Of a stretch of 64,000 nucleotides of DNA, positions 28,184-36,706 are shown in pieces. The position numbers were made by a program, and so were the translations under genes. Position 1 is the stretch's first letter. The number at the start of each line of letters is the position of its first letter. The notes under the pieces were generated by a model. It had not been told where the DNA came from, did not search any database, and was given only the letters and a program-made list of their open reading frames with translations. Source of the DNA: Limihaloglobus sulfuriphilus (GTDB lineage: Bacteria > Planctomycetota > Phycisphaerae > Sedimentisphaerales > Sedimentisphaeraceae); the NCBI RefSeq assembly GCF_001999965.1, contig NZ_CP019646.1:806001-870000 (forward strand), in the 5' to 3' direction.

Positions 28184-30349
28184 ATGAAAAGAATAATAAA
28201 CGCAGCTAATCGACTGCCCGTTACCATCGGCAGAAAAATAACTGCTTCCAGTGGAGGTCTGGTTTCTGCTATGGCCGGACTTGAAGGAACCTTTGAAACG
28301 CTTTGGGTAGGCTGGCCGGGAGCCTCGTGCGGTTCGGGCCAGAGAGCAGAAAAAATAAAAGATATCCTTCGTCAGGATTATAACTCAGTACCTGTGTTTC
28401 TCACGCCAAAAGAGGCCCAGGGCTACTATGAGGGCTTGTCGAACTCGAGTCTCTGGCCGATGCTGCATTATATGACTAATTATTTTGAGTATGAAAAACA
28501 CTGGCTCAAAGATTACGAGCAGGTAAACAGAAAGTTTGCCGATGAAATCTGCTCTATTGTCAAAAAAGGCGACACCGTGTGGGTTCATGACTACCACCTT
28601 ATGCTGCTTCCGGCAATGCTGCGTAAAAGAAAACCAAGGCTTAAGATTGGTTTTTTTCTGCATACGCCCTTTCCTTCCTATGAAGTTTTCAGAGCTCATC
28701 CGGCCCGGCAGCAGCTTATAGAGGGAGTCCTGGGAGCGGACCTTATCGGATTTCATACTTTTGGATACATGCGGCACTTCAGAAGTACTGTGATGAGACT
28801 GCTTGGTCTTGAATGCAGCATGAACACTATCGAAGTCAATAAGCGTATAGTTACCCTGGGTGTTTTTCCGATAGGAGCAAACGCCAGGGCCTTTGAAGAT
28901 GAAATTGCCACAGAAAAATACCGCAAGCGCCTTGAGCATTTCAGAAAAGTTTACAGCGGCCGAAAGATTGTTCTTGGAGTGGAGAGACTGGACTACACAA
29001 AAGGCGTTCCTCAGCGGCTAAAAGCAATAGATAAATTTCTCGACGGATATAAAAACAAGGACAACGTATGTTTTATTTTTATTGCTGTGCCGACAAGAGA
29101 TCAGGTACAGCAGTATAAAGAGCTCAAACAGGAAGTTCAGTCACTTGTCGGCCACATTAACGGCAAACATGCCACAATTGACAACACTCCTATAAATTAC
29201 ATTTATCAGTCAGTGCCCTTTACTGACCTTTGCGCTCTGTATTCTCTGGCAGAGGTATGTTTGGTAACACCGTATGCTGATGGAATGAACCTCGTTGCCA
29301 AGGAATATGTTATCTGCAAGCAGGGCAAGGGTGGAACACTGGTGTTGAGCGAGTTTACAGGCGCTGCCAATGAGCTGTTCAAATCTCTCAAGGTTAATCC
29401 CTATGACATTGAGCAGATCAGCTCGACGATTGAACAGGCTCTGGAGATGCCTGCAAAAGAACAGTTAAAGCGTATGGACGGCATGTATGAAAGGGTTAAA
29501 GAGTATGATGCTATTTACTGGGCAAATTCGTTCCTCAATGAGCTCGAAGCTGTCACAAAGTTCCGCACCGGCGGTGTTAAGAAAAAACATAAGCCAAAAC
29601 TTGCCCAGATGCTTAAGAAGACATTTAAGCCTGAAAACAAAATTGCATTATTTCTGGATTATGACGGCACACTAAGGAAGTTCCATGACAACCCAAACGG
29701 GGCTGTGCCGACAAAATCAATAAAGGAATTATTCAAGATTTTATCGAGATATTCAAATATAGACACCCACGTCATCAGCGGCAGAAAAGGCTCAACGCTT
29801 GAAGAGTGGCTCGGCAAGTTTCCGGTAACTTTGATTGGAGAACACGGATTTTCCTGCCGGCCAAGAGGAGAAAAGGAATGGGTATCATTGTGTGAGGCCT
29901 CTGATTTTACCTGGAAGCTGCGAATAAGGGAAATGCTTGAGTACTTTGTAGGAATTGTTCCGGGCAGTTTCATTGAGGAAAAAATTTCCGCTATGGTATG
30001 GCATTACCGCAGAACTGATCCGGAATTTGGTGAATGGCGTGCAAAGCAGCTTGTTTTGAATCTTAGCGAGATGCTCTCAAATCTGCCTATAGAGGTGCAT
30101 CACGGCAAGAAAATTGTCGAGATCAGCTCCATGCAGGTTAATAAAGGCGTGGCCCTTCAGAACATAGTCGCCGGAAAAAATTACGATTATGTTGTTTGTA
30201 TGGGCGACGATTATACCGATGAGAGTATGTTCAGGCTTGCCATGGATAACATGATAAGCATAAAAGTCGGAAAAGGTGATACTTCCGCCATGTATCGTAT
30301 TACCTCACCGGCTGTAGTTTTAAGTACCTTGAAAAAGGCATTGAAATAG
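28184..30349 (+). CDS. otsAB: Fused trehalose-6-phosphate synthase/trehalose-6-phosphate phosphatase
   Basis: A 721-residue two-domain protein. Residues 1-480 form a GT20 synthase (UDP-glucose plus glucose-6-phosphate to trehalose-6-phosphate), with ANRLPV, VWVHDYHLMLLPAMLR, GVERLDYTKGVPQRL and PYADGMNLVAKEYV. Residues about 480-721 form a HAD-type phosphatase with LDYDGTL as the nucleophile motif, VISGRKG, and GDDYTDESMF for metal binding. One protein therefore makes free trehalose, a compatible solute and storage sugar. The GH15 gene 78 bp downstream suggests a trehalose or alpha-glucan locus. Confidence 0.94.
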   Translation: MKRIINAANRLPVTIGRKITASSGGLVSAMAGLEGTFETLWVGWPGASCGSGQRAEKIKDILRQDYNSVPVFLTPKEAQGYYEGLSNSSLWPMLHYMTNYFEYEKHWLKDYEQVNRKFADEICSIVKKGDTVWVHDYHLMLLPAMLRKRKPRLKIGFFLHTPFPSYEVFRAHPARQQLIEGVLGADLIGFHTFGYMRHFRSTVMRLLGLECSMNTIEVNKRIVTLGVFPIGANARAFEDEIATEKYRKRLEHFRKVYSGRKIVLGVERLDYTKGVPQRLKAIDKFLDGYKNKDNVCFIFIAVPTRDQVQQYKELKQEVQSLVGHINGKHATIDNTPINYIYQSVPFTDLCALYSLAEVCLVTPYADGMNLVAKEYVICKQGKGGTLVLSEFTGAANELFKSLKVNPYDIEQISSTIEQALEMPAKEQLKRMDGMYERVKEYDAIYWANSFLNELEAVTKFRTGGVKKKHKPKLAQMLKKTFKPENKIALFLDYDGTLRKFHDNPNGAVPTKSIKELFKILSRYSNIDTHVISGRKGSTLEEWLGKFPVTLIGEHGFSCRPRGEKEWVSLCEASDFTWKLRIREMLEYFVGIVPGSFIEEKISAMVWHYRRTDPEFGEWRAKQLVLNLSEMLSNLPIEVHHGKKIVEISSMQVNKGVALQNIVAGKNYDYVVCMGDDYTDESMFRLAMDNMISIKVGKGDTSAMYRITSPAVVLSTLKKALK

Positions 30350-30427
30350 ATTTAACCATAAATAATTATAAACCACTGTTAAAATATTGAGAAATACTTA
30401 AATTTGACTTCTCAAGAACCAAAATAT

Positions 30428-32227
30428 ATGAACAACTTAGATTATGGCATTATCGGTAACTGCAAAAGTGCCGCTCTGGTCAGCAAGCAGGGCTCACTTG
30501 ATTTCTGCTGCCTCCCGGAGTTTGATTCAATGGCGTTTTTCGCCAAACTTCTGGACAATAAACGCGGCGGGCATTTTGCGGTTAATACAGTTGGTAAATA
30601 CAGGATAACCCAGAAGTATGTGGAAAAGACAAATATCCTGGCTACCCGGTTTGCGAATGGGCCTGATATCTTTGAAATCAGGGATTTTATGCCCCGTTAT
30701 ATTCGCCGAACGGGTTCGTATAACTGCCCGCCGGATGTTATAAGATTTTTTAAGCATATCTCCGGAAAGCCGCGGATAAAACTGGATTATCAGCCAAGGC
30801 CTGTTTATGGCCATTATGAGCCTTCAATAACAGTAAATAATAATTATATAAAGGCTTCCAGCTCTAACGGTACTTATGAGTCCCTGTATCTCTATTCTGA
30901 TTTGGATTTGGAAAAGATACGCAGCGGCGATGTCATTGAACTTACTCAGGACAGTTTTGTTCTTGTAAGCTACAACCAGAAAATAGTCCTGCCCAGCATT
31001 GACTCTGTTCGTTTGCGTTATTACCGTACATTGTCATACTGGATGTCTTGGGTTGACCGTACACATGAGCTTGCCAGGTACAACAAAGAGGTTGAAAGAA
31101 GCCTGCTTGTACTTAAACTCCTGGCCTGCCAAAACAGCGGCGCAATCCTTGCGGCGGCGACAACGAGCCTGCCCGAAACAATTGGCGAGGTGCGAAACTG
31201 GGATTATCGTTACTGCTGGATAAGAGACGCTTCCATGACGGTAAGTGTTCTGATTCGTATGGGGCATAAGAACGTGGCAAAGAGGTTTCTACATTTTATA
31301 CTTGATATAGTCCCGTTTAAGGACCAGAAGATTCAGATTATGTATGGGCCCAGAGGCGAAAAGCGGCTCACAGAAAAGACGCTTGACTGGCTGGAAGGCT
31401 ACGAAGGCTCCAAGCCCGTGCGCATCGGAAACGCGGCATATCTTCAGAAACAAAATGATATTTACGGGGTTCTGGTTGATGTTATATATCAGAGTCTTGT
31501 GAATTATCAGAGTGATATCGAAAATCTAAATGAGATATGGACTGTCGTCAGGACGCTTGCCCGCTATGTAGAGAAAAACTGGAAGAAAAAAGACAAGGGA
31601 ATCTGGGAATACAGAAGTGAGAAAAAACATTTTACGTTCTCACGGATTCTCTGCTGGGTTGCGATGGACAGGGCCATTAAAATTGCCAGTTTTTTCCGTA
31701 AGGATGAAATCGCCAGACCCTGGATTAAACTGCGGGATGAGATTAAGGCGGAAATAATGAAACGCGGCTGCTGCAAACACGGCATGGTGTTCACCCAGTC
31801 ATACGGAGATAAACATCTTGACGCCTCGAATCTGCTCGCCGAGCACTACGGATTTGTCACTGCCGACGATCCGGTTTATGTAAACACGGTGAGGGAAACA
31901 TATAAGCAGCTTTGCAGGGACGGACTGATGTACAGGTATAAAAACCCCGATGATTTCGGTAAGCCTAAAAGCTCATTTACCGTATGTACATTCTGGATGA
32001 TAAAGAGTCTCTGGCAGATAGGTGAGAAAGAAACCGCACAAAAGATGTTTGATGATGTACTTAAACACAGCAATCATTTAGGCCTGCTCAGTGAGGATAT
32101 GGATTTCGAAACCAAGCGGCTTCTGGGCAATTTCCCTCAGGCCTACAGCCATCTTGCTCTAATCGATACCGCCATCACGCTTTCAGGCGGGGATATGAAT
32201 GTTTCCAGGAAAATTTTTAACCGTTAA
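30428..32227 (+). CDS. Glycoside hydrolase family 15 protein (glucoamylase/trehalase type)
   Basis: A protein of about 599 residues. The N-terminal beta-sandwich starts LDYGIIGNCKSAALVSKQGS, the usual opening of bacterial GH15 proteins. The (alpha/alpha)6 barrel has RNWDYRYCWIRDASM, the substrate-binding signature, and a C-terminal LLSEDMDFETKRLLGNFPQA region with acidic residues typical of the second catalytic Glu. No signal peptide is seen, so it acts in the cytoplasm. Next to otsAB it may hydrolyse trehalose or a related alpha-glucoside; glucoamylase remains possible. A TTG at 30404 is the alternative start; ribosome sites for both are weak. Confidence 0.87.
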   Translation: MNNLDYGIIGNCKSAALVSKQGSLDFCCLPEFDSMAFFAKLLDNKRGGHFAVNTVGKYRITQKYVEKTNILATRFANGPDIFEIRDFMPRYIRRTGSYNCPPDVIRFFKHISGKPRIKLDYQPRPVYGHYEPSITVNNNYIKASSSNGTYESLYLYSDLDLEKIRSGDVIELTQDSFVLVSYNQKIVLPSIDSVRLRYYRTLSYWMSWVDRTHELARYNKEVERSLLVLKLLACQNSGAILAAATTSLPETIGEVRNWDYRYCWIRDASMTVSVLIRMGHKNVAKRFLHFILDIVPFKDQKIQIMYGPRGEKRLTEKTLDWLEGYEGSKPVRIGNAAYLQKQNDIYGVLVDVIYQSLVNYQSDIENLNEIWTVVRTLARYVEKNWKKKDKGIWEYRSEKKHFTFSRILCWVAMDRAIKIASFFRKDEIARPWIKLRDEIKAEIMKRGCCKHGMVFTQSYGDKHLDASNLLAEHYGFVTADDPVYVNTVRETYKQLCRDGLMYRYKNPDDFGKPKSSFTVCTFWMIKSLWQIGEKETAQKMFDDVLKHSNHLGLLSEDMDFETKRLLGNFPQAYSHLALIDTAITLSGGDMNVSRKIFNR

Positions 32228-32291
32228 ACAGCAGCCCGTTTTAGCGGCATAAATGAAAACCGGATTTTTTTGTTACAGGTGATTTTAAAAT

Positions 32292-33062
32292 ATGAAAATA
32301 GCTACATTTAACGCAAATTCTATACGTGCCAGAGCCGATATCGTACGCGGCTGGCTTGAGGCAAATTCTCCGGATGTGCTCTGCGTCCAGGAAACCAAGG
32401 TTCAGGATTCGGAGTTTCCTGTTTCTGCTTTTGAGGGCAGCGGCTACGAAATAGCATATCGCGGCCAGAAAAGTTATAACGGCGTGGCTGTATTCAGCCG
32501 CCACGGATTCGAGAACGTTTCTTTCGGCCTTGACAGTGAGCCGGCGGACGAGCCGAGACTCTCAGATGTGAAAGTAAAGGGCGTAAATGTCGTAAACACA
32601 TATATACCTCAAGGTTATATGGTTGAGTCGGATAAGTTTGAATACAAGATGCAGTGGTTCAAACGGCTAAGGACCTACTTTGACAATAAATACAAACCTG
32701 CTGATAAGCTCATATGGCTTGGTGATTTAAATGTCGCACCAACGGATCTTGACGTACACGATCCAAAAAGACTGCTGGGGCACGTATGTTTCTGCCCTGA
32801 GGTTTGGGATGCCTTTGAAAAAGTCAAAAGCTGGGGTTTTGTTGACCTGCTGCGGAAGCACTATCCCGATGAGAGGATATACACCTTTTGGGATTATCGT
32901 TCAAAAACAGCCTTTACCAATGACAGGGGCTGGAGAATTGATAATATTCTGGCCTGCGAAAAGCTCGCGAAAAAATGCACTGACTGTTACGTTGACCGTG
33001 AACCAAGAGCCATGCAGCGCCCCAGCGACCATACATTTTTGATAGCAGAATTCGATTTGTAA
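32292..33062 (+). CDS. xth: Exodeoxyribonuclease III / AP endonuclease
   Basis: A 256-residue Xth-family enzyme for base-excision repair. It starts MKIATFNANSIRARADIV, with VQETKVQD (metal-binding Glu), VNTYIPQGY (catalytic Tyr region), WLGDLNVAPTDLDVHDP (Asp/Asn pair), FTNDRGWRIDNILA and the final SDHTFLIAEF (catalytic His). Full length; ATG 32292 follows CAGGTGA. Monocistronic; a minus-strand terminator hairpin lies directly after the stop. Confidence 0.95.
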   Translation: MKIATFNANSIRARADIVRGWLEANSPDVLCVQETKVQDSEFPVSAFEGSGYEIAYRGQKSYNGVAVFSRHGFENVSFGLDSEPADEPRLSDVKVKGVNVVNTYIPQGYMVESDKFEYKMQWFKRLRTYFDNKYKPADKLIWLGDLNVAPTDLDVHDPKRLLGHVCFCPEVWDAFEKVKSWGFVDLLRKHYPDERIYTFWDYRSKTAFTNDRGWRIDNILACEKLAKKCTDCYVDREPRAMQRPSDHTFLIAEFDL

Positions 33063-33095
33063 AAAAAAAGGCAGCTGATTTAATTCCAGCTGCCC
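33062..33095 (-). terminator. Intrinsic terminator of the disrupted PEP-CTERM gene
   Basis: The 8-bp stem GGCAGCTG (33071-33078) and CAGCTGCC (33088-33095) is followed on the minus strand by a run of nine T (complement of 33062-33070). It is 19 bp after the PEP-CTERM stop. Confidence 0.78.
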
Positions 33096-33113
33096 TGTAT
33101 TATGTGTTAAATA

Positions 33114-33678
33114 TTATTTTCTTTTTCTTGCTAATAAACCGCCAAGTGCCAGAATTGCCATGGTTGACGGTTCTGGAACAACGTCAAACTGAACATTGTC
33201 GATTAAGAGGCTTCCGCCGCCGCTGCCGTCATCCTGGTTATCAAATACCAGGTCAACGTAGTTAGCGGGGAACGTAGTATCAGTTGGGATTGTGACATTA
33301 GTGGTCACTTTAGTCCAGTCTTGGGTAGTATCTCCAAAGCCGGTTATCTGACCCTGGAAGTTATTTCCGCCAGTTGAGCCGTTTGTGTCAACATTGTCGA
33401 AAAACCTTACTCTATACCTCAGTTGAACTCCGCCTTTATACTCGAATGTTAAGGTGTACTCGAGTCCTGGGGTAACGGCGAGCCCTTTACTTCTCAGGGA
33501 GTGGGTCAATGGTAGTTCTACACATTGGTCGCCGGGTTCAAGATTTCCGTTGTCTGTGTTAATGATTTGGGTTTGAGCAGACTTGAACCAGTCAGGAGTT
33601 GTAGTTCCTGAACCGTTTTCAAAATCATGATTTAGAACCAGATTTGCCTTCAGGAAACAGGTCGCCACAAAGAGAGCT
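33114..33678 (-). pseudogene. PEP-CTERM protein, main part, cut off from its start by an IS
   Basis: The minus-strand frame encodes a secreted beta-sandwich-like domain (starting NLVLNHDFENG, a carbohydrate-binding-like fold) and ends in VPEPSTMAILALGGLLARKR, a PEP-CTERM sorting signal (VPEP, hydrophobic helix, basic tail). Reading upstream, the frame continues as IALFVATCFLKA, the second half of a signal peptide, and then reaches the IS end at 33679-33682. The missing start lies at 35410-35450 beyond the IS. Removing the IS and one ATT copy gives 606 bp, an in-frame 201-residue protein. The GTG at 33668 could permit translation of a leaderless remnant, but export would fail. Confidence 0.85.
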
Positions 33679-33837
33679 ATTCCGTTTGTTTGTAAGTTGT
33701 TGAGCGGGTGGATTTAGCAACGGCAGTGAAACCGATTTTCCCCCTTTTTCTCTGGCTTCAGGCCTGATTCGAGCGAAAAAAACATTAAAAAACCTCAAAT
33801 TGCCCCCATAGAAAAATGGTAAATCATTTTGCATGTG

Positions 33838-33878
33838 ATATAATATAAGACATTAAACCAAAAGAACTTATATTATAT
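33838..33878 (+). promoter_or_regulatory. 12-bp perfect inverted repeat before the transposase
   Basis: ATATAATATAAG (33838-33849) pairs with CTTATATTATAT (33867-33878) across a 17-nt loop, 19 bp before the transposase start and just before its AAGGA site. It contains TATAAT and could be an operator or an mRNA hairpin limiting transposase expression. Confidence 0.45.
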
Positions 33879-33897
33879 TCTACAAAAGGATTTACCA

Positions 33898-35205
33898 ATG
33901 GCTAATATACCACAACCCAGCTTGTTTTGCTACCAAAATGTTGAAAATCTCGGAGATTTAGAGCGGCTCGACCTGTTACTCAAGACGCTCGACGATGAAC
34001 AACTAATGCAAACACTCGAAAAACGCCGCGGCAATGGACGTGATGACTACCCGATACGGGCCAGTTGGAACTCAATGCTTGCCGGCATCGTATTTGGGCA
34101 CAACACCATCGAAGCTCTTCGCCGGGAGCTTTCTCGCAACGGTCAGCTCAGGGATATCTGCGGTTTTGATCCTCTCAAAGAGCACCCGGTACCATCATCA
34201 AACGCCTATACCAACCTGCTCAAGTCGCTTATGGAGTATCCGGCAGAAGTAGCCGGTATTTTCCAGAATCTTCTGGAGTGTCTTGCCCGGGAACTGCCCG
34301 GCTTTGGTCAGCGTATAGCGATTGACAGCAAAGTCATCCAGAGTGCGGCAAACTCCGGTTCAGAAAATAAGCCTGACGGCAGAAGGGATACTGACGGCGG
34401 CTGGGCAACAAAAACTTACACAGATAAAAACGGTAAGATTATCAAAAAAACAACGATATTTGGTTACAAGGTTCATCTGGCAGTGGATGCCAATTATGAA
34501 CTGCCGATAGCACGTATCGTAACGCCGGGTAATGACAATGATATGTTAGAGGCGTACAATCTGGTTGACGCCTGTCCCTCAAAGGCTCTTGAGAAGTGCG
34601 AATATCTCTCGGCAGACAAAGGCTATGATTGCGGCGATTTCAAGCTATGGTTATGGAAGGAGCACGATATACGTGCTGTTGTTGATACTCGCAATATGAC
34701 GCAGTTGGAACATAGCCCGGTTGAAGGCCTTGACAGGATATATTACAACCAGCAGGGTGAGGTGTTCTGCAAGTGCTGCAAGGGGGGAGAACTCAACAAG
34801 ATGTGCAACAGGGGTTTTGAGAAGGATAGAGACAGTATCAAGTTCGGTTGCCCGGCACACCATCAAGGGCTGACATGCCCCGCATCAGGGAGTTGTCCAA
34901 TTGGCAAGAGTATCAGGATCGGGTTGGAAAAAGACCCGCGTATCTTTATGGCTTTGCCGCGGGACAGCTATAAATGGAAAGACGAATACAAAAAACGGAC
35001 TTCTGTCGAGAGGGTCAACAGTCGGCTCGATGTCTCCTTTGGTTTTGAAACTCACTATATTCGAGGCCTTAAAAAAATGCAGATGCGAGTAGACCTGGCA
35101 CTGATCACGATGTTAGGCACGGCATTGGGGTACGTGAAAACCAAGCAGCCGCACTACATACGCTCACTGGTTAAATCAGAGTCGATCAAAATATCAGCCG
35201 CATAA
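33898..35205 (+). CDS. Transposase, DUF772/DDE type (IS1182/IS5-like)
   Basis: A 435-residue transposase. The N-terminal DUF772-like part includes ASWNSMLAGIVFGHNTIEAL. Catalytic-core strands are IAIDSKVIQSA (first Asp), YLSADKGYDCGDF (second Asp) and KKRTSVERVNSRLDVSFG (Glu in the C-terminal signature). A cysteine-rich insert (CKCCKGGELNKMC, CPAHHQGLTC, CPIG) lies between the second and third acidic residues and may bind zinc. The start follows AAAGGATTTACCA. The family name is inferred from the DUF772 and C-terminal pattern. No frameshift is seen. Confidence 0.88.
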   Translation: MANIPQPSLFCYQNVENLGDLERLDLLLKTLDDEQLMQTLEKRRGNGRDDYPIRASWNSMLAGIVFGHNTIEALRRELSRNGQLRDICGFDPLKEHPVPSSNAYTNLLKSLMEYPAEVAGIFQNLLECLARELPGFGQRIAIDSKVIQSAANSGSENKPDGRRDTDGGWATKTYTDKNGKIIKKTTIFGYKVHLAVDANYELPIARIVTPGNDNDMLEAYNLVDACPSKALEKCEYLSADKGYDCGDFKLWLWKEHDIRAVVDTRNMTQLEHSPVEGLDRIYYNQQGEVFCKCCKGGELNKMCNRGFEKDRDSIKFGCPAHHQGLTCPASGSCPIGKSIRIGLEKDPRIFMALPRDSYKWKDEYKKRTSVERVNSRLDVSFGFETHYIRGLKKMQMRVDLALITMLGTALGYVKTKQPHYIRSLVKSESIKISAA

Positions 35206-35409
35206 CAACGCAAATACAAACCAACAAACTACCTGCCACACTATCGGTGCGCCTAAAATCACACGACCAGAAGAAACACACACCAGGCTCGCCCCGACTG
35301 CTCCCCCAAAGCACGCCCGCAAGCCGAGGAAACGCCGATTAATCCGCATTAACCTACTGGGTATCAATAGTATTTTGAGGCAAATTTTCTGAAAAGCCTT
35401 ACAAACGGA

Positions 35410-35450
35410 ATTGCTCCAAAGAACACAATAATCACAAAATTCTTGTACAT
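35410..35450 (-). pseudogene. Detached start of the PEP-CTERM gene signal peptide
   Basis: On the minus strand, ATG 35450 follows GAAAGGAAAG and encodes MYKNFVIIVFFGA before meeting the IS end. It supplies the missing start and first hydrophobic half of the signal peptide of the gene at 33114-33678. Joined at the shared ATT/AAT the two parts are in frame. Confidence 0.8.
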
Positions 35451-35764
35451 ATTTCTTTCCTTTCTAAAAAAACCATCAGGGCGGACCACTCCGCCAATCT
35501 CTTATTTTGATATGTAAACATTTATTATATATCATTATTTTGAATTTGTCAATAGTTATTTTTTGCATTTTTAACTTTTTTAATCGTTTTTGTTAGGACA
35601 GAATGTCTTCGAGATTCTTATTTAAGAGAGCGGCGGCAGGCGTCAGCGTGAGATCTCTTTTAGTTTATACTAATACGCAGTATGCAATGGTACGCGTAAA
35701 GTTACCCTTCTAAATGATTTATTGCGATATTCGCCAAATCCGATCAGAAAAATTTAAAAATTGA
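35451..35764. other. Intergenic region without recognised genes
   Basis: About 310 bp, AT-rich, between the PEP-CTERM start and the promoter of the DUF134-led operon. It should hold the PEP-CTERM gene promoter on the minus strand. No ORF, RNA gene or clear repeat was seen. Confidence 0.4.
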
Positions 35765-35805
35765 TTGACACGTTTTTTTTTGCAGTTATTATGAACATAA
35801 GTTCA
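35765..35805 (+). promoter_or_regulatory. Promoter with overlapping operator for the ORP-like operon
   Basis: TTGACA (35765-35770) and TATTAT (35787-35792) are spaced by 16 bp. The palindrome TGAAC-ATAA-GTTCA (35792-35805) covers the expected start site, which suggests repression at the promoter, perhaps by the DUF134 HTH protein encoded 20 bp downstream. Confidence 0.6.
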
Positions 35806-35825
35806 AAACATAACGTAAGGACACT

Positions 35826-36239
35826 ATGACAAGACCGATAAAAAACAGGCGAATATCAGCCCATCCGGGCTCAGTAGTTTACAAGCCGGCGGGAGTTCCC
35901 GCTAAGACCCTGGAATGGGTGGAGCTGGGCCTTGATGAATTTGAATCCATCCGCCTGCTTGACTATGAGGGCCTTGATCAGCTCAGTGCGGCAGAAAAAA
36001 TGCATGTTTCCAGGCCGACGGTTACACGGATATACTCCAGTGCCCGAAAGAAAATCGCCATGGCATTTACTGAGGGCAAGGCAATAAGAATAGAGGGCGG
36101 GCCTGTAGAATTCAGTATGGCAAAACCGGAAGCTGCCGCGTTAAAACCGGCTCCTATGCCAGGGCGCTTTAGAAGAAGACGCGGCATGGGAAGGGGCCGC
36201 GGAGGCAGGCACGGGCAAAACAGAAATAACGATTTATAA
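35826..36239 (+). CDS. DUF134 family helix-turn-helix protein
   Basis: A 137-residue protein with the DUF134 pattern: YKPAGVPAKTLEWVEL, then LDEFESIRLLDYEGLDQ, then the HTH region SAAEKMHVSRPTVTRIYSSARKKIA and KAIRIEGG. The C-terminal tail is rich in Arg and Gly (FRRRRGMGRGRGGRH) and may bind nucleic acid. DUF134 proteins commonly sit beside NifX/NifB-like and MinD-like ATPase genes in anaerobes, as here, and probably regulate them. It is the first gene of the operon and is preceded by GTAAGGACACT. Confidence 0.88.
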   Translation: MTRPIKNRRISAHPGSVVYKPAGVPAKTLEWVELGLDEFESIRLLDYEGLDQLSAAEKMHVSRPTVTRIYSSARKKIAMAFTEGKAIRIEGGPVEFSMAKPEAAALKPAPMPGRFRRRRGMGRGRGGRHGQNRNNDL

Positions 36240-36250
36240 GGATGTTAATT

Positions 36251-36616
36251 ATGAAAATTGCAGTTTGTTTAAATGAAAAATCAGAGAAATCAGAAGTCAG
36301 CACACGTTTTGGAAGGGCCGAATTTTTCGGGATCTATAATGATGCTGATAAATCCTGGAAGTTTATCGAGAACTCCCAGAATCTTCAGGCCCCGCAAGGT
36401 GCAGGTTTGCAGTCGGCACAGTACATTCTTGATGCCGGTTCTCATGCGCTGATAGCCGCGAATGTCGGGCCAAAGGCCATGAGGGTTATGCAGAACGAGG
36501 GCATAGATGTCTTTCTCGTTTCCGGAGGCATAACTGCCGAGGAAGCGGTTGAGAAATGCCTTAAAAATGAACTTAAAAAGATAACAGAGGCCAATGTCGA
36601 AGGGCATTGGGTTTAA
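36251..36616 (+). CDS. NifX/NifB-family protein, orange-protein (ORP)-like
   Basis: A 121-residue dinitrogenase iron-molybdenum cofactor biosynthesis family protein: MKIAVCLNEKSEKSEVSTRFGRAEFF split over residues 1-26, then LIAANVGPKAMRVMQNEGIDVF and GGITAEEAVEK. In Desulfovibrio the related orange protein binds a Mo-Cu-S cluster and works with MinD-like ATPases. There is no nitrogenase context here. ATG 36251 lies 9 nt after AAGGA; ATG 36242 directly abuts that site and is unlikely. Confidence 0.85.
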   Translation: MKIAVCLNEKSEKSEVSTRFGRAEFFGIYNDADKSWKFIENSQNLQAPQGAGLQSAQYILDAGSHALIAANVGPKAMRVMQNEGIDVFLVSGGITAEEAVEKCLKNELKKITEANVEGHWV

Positions 36617-36617
36617 T

Positions 36618-36638
36618 AGAATTAAGAATTAAGAATTA
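36618..36638 (+). repeat. Triple 7-bp tandem repeat AGAATTA
   Basis: Three perfect AGAATTA copies start just after the ORP-like stop codon, in the spacer before the DUF5320 gene. Such an array could change copy number; no role is evident. Confidence 0.6.
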
Positions 36639-36706
36639 GGAACAGAGTTTCTAAGTCTTATTTAATCTTAAATCAATACTAACATTAATATTCAAGGAGA
36701 TTTATC

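Larger units (their letters stand above)
33682..35409 (+). mobile_element. Insertion sequence with DUF772/DDE transposase (IS1182/IS5-like)
   Basis: The left end reads CCGTTTGTTTGTAAG from 33682 and the right end is the complement of TCCGTTTGTAAGG ending at 35409, so the termini are related but differ by a 4-nt TTTG duplication. Flanking ATT (33679-33681 and 35410-35412) acts as a short target duplication; a 2-bp AT with the element starting at 33681 is equally possible. Rejoining the flanks restores an open reading frame, which supports these limits. About 205 bp between the transposase stop and the right end are non-coding. Confidence 0.8.

Noticed and set aside
33114-33668. A complete 184-residue protein starting at GTG 33668
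   Set aside because: The conserved signal peptide continues upstream of that codon and the true ATG is found beyond the IS, so the GTG is an artefact of truncation.
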